7,176 nt of DNA from JALQTD01 sp036825655 (GTDB lineage: Bacteria > Bacteroidota > Bacteroidia > Flavobacteriales_D > Sanyastnellaceae): contig DAISXU010000107.1 of the NCBI GenBank assembly GCA_036825655.1, positions 1 through 7,176 on the forward strand, in the 5' to 3' direction. Positions within the stretch are counted from its first letter, which is position 1. Each line of letters opens with the position of its first letter. Shown here in pieces: positions 5,902 to 7,176 of this stretch. Made by a program: the position numbers and the translations under genes. The notes beneath the pieces are model-generated. The model saw only the letters and a list, made by a program, of their open reading frames with translations, was not told the origin of the DNA and did no database searches.

Positions 5902-7176
5902 ATGAAACGGCGGAAAATTCCTGGAATTTTGGTGATGATGCTCATGATTCCAACGTGGATATTCGGGCAGAGTTATTTCCTTCAAGGCAGTGCCACGAAC
6001 ACGGGACCTGATTGCTACCAGCTCACTCCAGCCATTGGCACACAAACAGGTGCTGTTTGGTATGCTTCTCCATTGGACTTGACCCAGCCGTTCAACATCG
6101 CATTTGAAATCGGATTGGGGGCGTTTGATGTCAATGGAGCAGACGGAATCATGTTTGTCCTCCAAACAGACGGCACGAACGCGATTGGCCAATCCGGAGG
6201 TGGATTGGGATTTCTGGGCTTCAATACGGCTTTTGGTGTAGAATTTGACACGTGGCAAAATGGGCAATATGGTGACCCCGTTTTCGATCACATTGGATGC
6301 GTCAGTGACGGAAGCGTTGACCACAATGCTGCTTCTGCCTTTGGCGGGCCAGTCGCTCTGATTGCTGGAAATGCGAACGGTGAAGATGGCCAAAACCACA
6401 TCGGTCAGATCATTTGGGACCCCGCAACACAACTGGTTTCCGTCTTGTTCGATTGCGACCTCCGACTCACGCAACAGGTTGATCTCATTGGCGAAGTGTT
6501 TGGAGGTGTAAGTGAAGTGTTCTGGGGATTTACCGGTTCAACAGGTGGATCCTACAACGTGCAAACCGTATGCCTTCAAGAAAACAGCCTCACGACTCCA
6601 CCCGAAATAACCTTATGCCCAGGAGATTCCATTCAACTGAATGTAGTCGGTTCGCCTGGAGGAAGTTATCAATGGTCTCCGCCCGTCTATTTATCTGACC
6701 CCTCAATTCCCAACCCTTGGTGCACCCCCGAATCTACAACCACGTACACGGTTTCTTATACGGGGCTCTGCGGTGATGCCATTGCAACAGAATACACGGT
6801 TTTCGTTGAACCCCTGACGCTCAGCGTTGAGCCTGCAGGTCCTTTCATCCTTACGTGTGACGTTCCCTCAATTAACCTGATTGTCAATTCCAACTTTCCC
6901 GGCGTCGATTACACTTGGAGCACCACCTCACCCGGTGGTTTTGCGAGTACATCTGGCGCTTCTTCAGTGGTCGATGAAGCCGGCACGGTGACCATCGAAG
7001 CATCCGCCGCAGGTGGCTTATGCCTTGCGTCTGAGGTCCTTGAAATTGCGGAAAATACGGAGGCTTTCGAAGTGGTCATCGAATCATCGGACACGCAAAT
7101 AGACTGCGACACACCGGAGTTGACGCTCCTCGCAACTCCTTCTGACCCTTCGGCCCAACTCACATGGCAAGCATCT
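5902..7176 (+). CDS. Secreted L-type lectin/Ig-like repeat surface protein, N-terminal part
   Basis: An open frame runs without a stop from ATG 5902 to the last base, giving 425 residues of a longer protein. A signal peptide (MKRRK, then hydrophobic to WIFG|QS, about residue 22) is followed by a bacterial L-type (legume-like) lectin domain at about 24-226. Seen in it are GADGIMFVLQ (79-88), GGGLGF (99-104), and FGVEFDTWQNGQYGDPVFDH (111-130), where E114, D116, N120 and D125 sit where calcium or sugar-site ligands lie in this fold. Then come Ig-like modules beginning near 233, 310 and 393. Such proteins in Bacteroidota are usually long, exported by the type IX system via a C-terminal sorting domain, and act in adhesion; here the C-terminus is outside the window, so that is inference. 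An ATG at 5898 is in another frame and leads to only 37 codons. The gene starts 29 bases after the receptor stop. Confidence 0.85.
   Translation, partial: MKRRKIPGILVMMLMIPTWIFGQSYFLQGSATNTGPDCYQLTPAIGTQTGAVWYASPLDLTQPFNIAFEIGLGAFDVNGADGIMFVLQTDGTNAIGQSGGGLGFLGFNTAFGVEFDTWQNGQYGDPVFDHIGCVSDGSVDHNAASAFGGPVALIAGNANGEDGQNHIGQIIWDPATQLVSVLFDCDLRLTQQVDLIGEVFGGVSEVFWGFTGSTGGSYNVQTVCLQENSLTTPPEITLCPGDSIQLNVVGSPGGSYQWSPPVYLSDPSIPNPWCTPESTTTYTVSYTGLCGDAIATEYTVFVEPLTLSVEPAGPFILTCDVPSINLIVNSNFPGVDYTWSTTSPGGFASTSGASSVVDEAGTVTIEASAAGGLCLASEVLEIAENTEAFEVVIESSDTQIDCDTPELTLLATPSDPSAQLTWQAS
6598..7176 (+). repeat. Tandem Ig-like modules in the lectin protein
   Basis: Three protein-level repeats start at about 6598, 6829 and 7078; the third is cut by the window end. 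Each has a Cys followed 19-20 residues later by a Trp: C239/W258, C319/W339 and C402/W422, so the period is about 80-83 residues. Modules 2 and 3 share the pattern CD-x-P-x-[IL]-x-L ... TW. A second Cys occurs at 290 and 374 and may pair with the first in each module. The likeness is in protein, not in DNA. Confidence 0.65.

Noticed and set aside
5869..6474. 201-codon minus-strand open frame near the lectin start
   Set aside because: It is antisense to the signal peptide and lectin domain, which have clear family motifs; no motif is visible in the reverse product.

Overview
The window looks like ordinary chromosomal DNA of a Bacteroidota bacterium, probably from the Flavobacteriales or a relative; this placement is an inference. 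The evidence is a TonB-dependent receptor with an N-terminal carboxypeptidase-D regulatory-like domain, a large secreted lectin/Ig-like adhesin, the absence of clear Shine-Dalgarno sites, and TAnnTTTG-like promoter boxes placed almost directly in front of start codons. No mobile element, CRISPR array, tRNA or rRNA is visible. No intergenic stretch exceeds about 100 bases.

Layout from left to right. (1) The last 82 codons of an outer-membrane beta-barrel protein on the + strand. (2) A perfect 19-bp hairpin that can stop transcription in both directions, since the next genes converge on it. (3) A tight minus-strand pair: a single-domain rhodanese followed 3 bases later by a short thioredoxin. 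(4) A 102-base divergent intergenic region. (5) prfC, encoding peptide-chain release factor 3, complete at 532 codons. (6) A translationally coupled pair: a 215-residue secreted protein with a carboxypeptidase-D regulatory-like domain, then an 842-residue TonB-dependent receptor, with an ATGA start/stop overlap. The receptor gene contains a 10-N assembly gap. (7) After 29 bases, the first 425 codons of a secreted L-type lectin protein with tandem Ig-like modules, which runs off the right edge.

The rhodanese and thioredoxin probably work together in thiol or persulfide chemistry. The coupled pair and the lectin are all envelope or exported proteins on one strand and may form a surface-function cluster, but the substrate of the receptor and the ligand of the lectin cannot be read from the sequence. 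I found no convincing new system. The items most worth a second look are the coupled regulatory-domain protein/receptor pair, the lectin with its regularly spaced Cys/Trp modules, the recurring promoter box a few bases before ATG codons, and the assembly gap.
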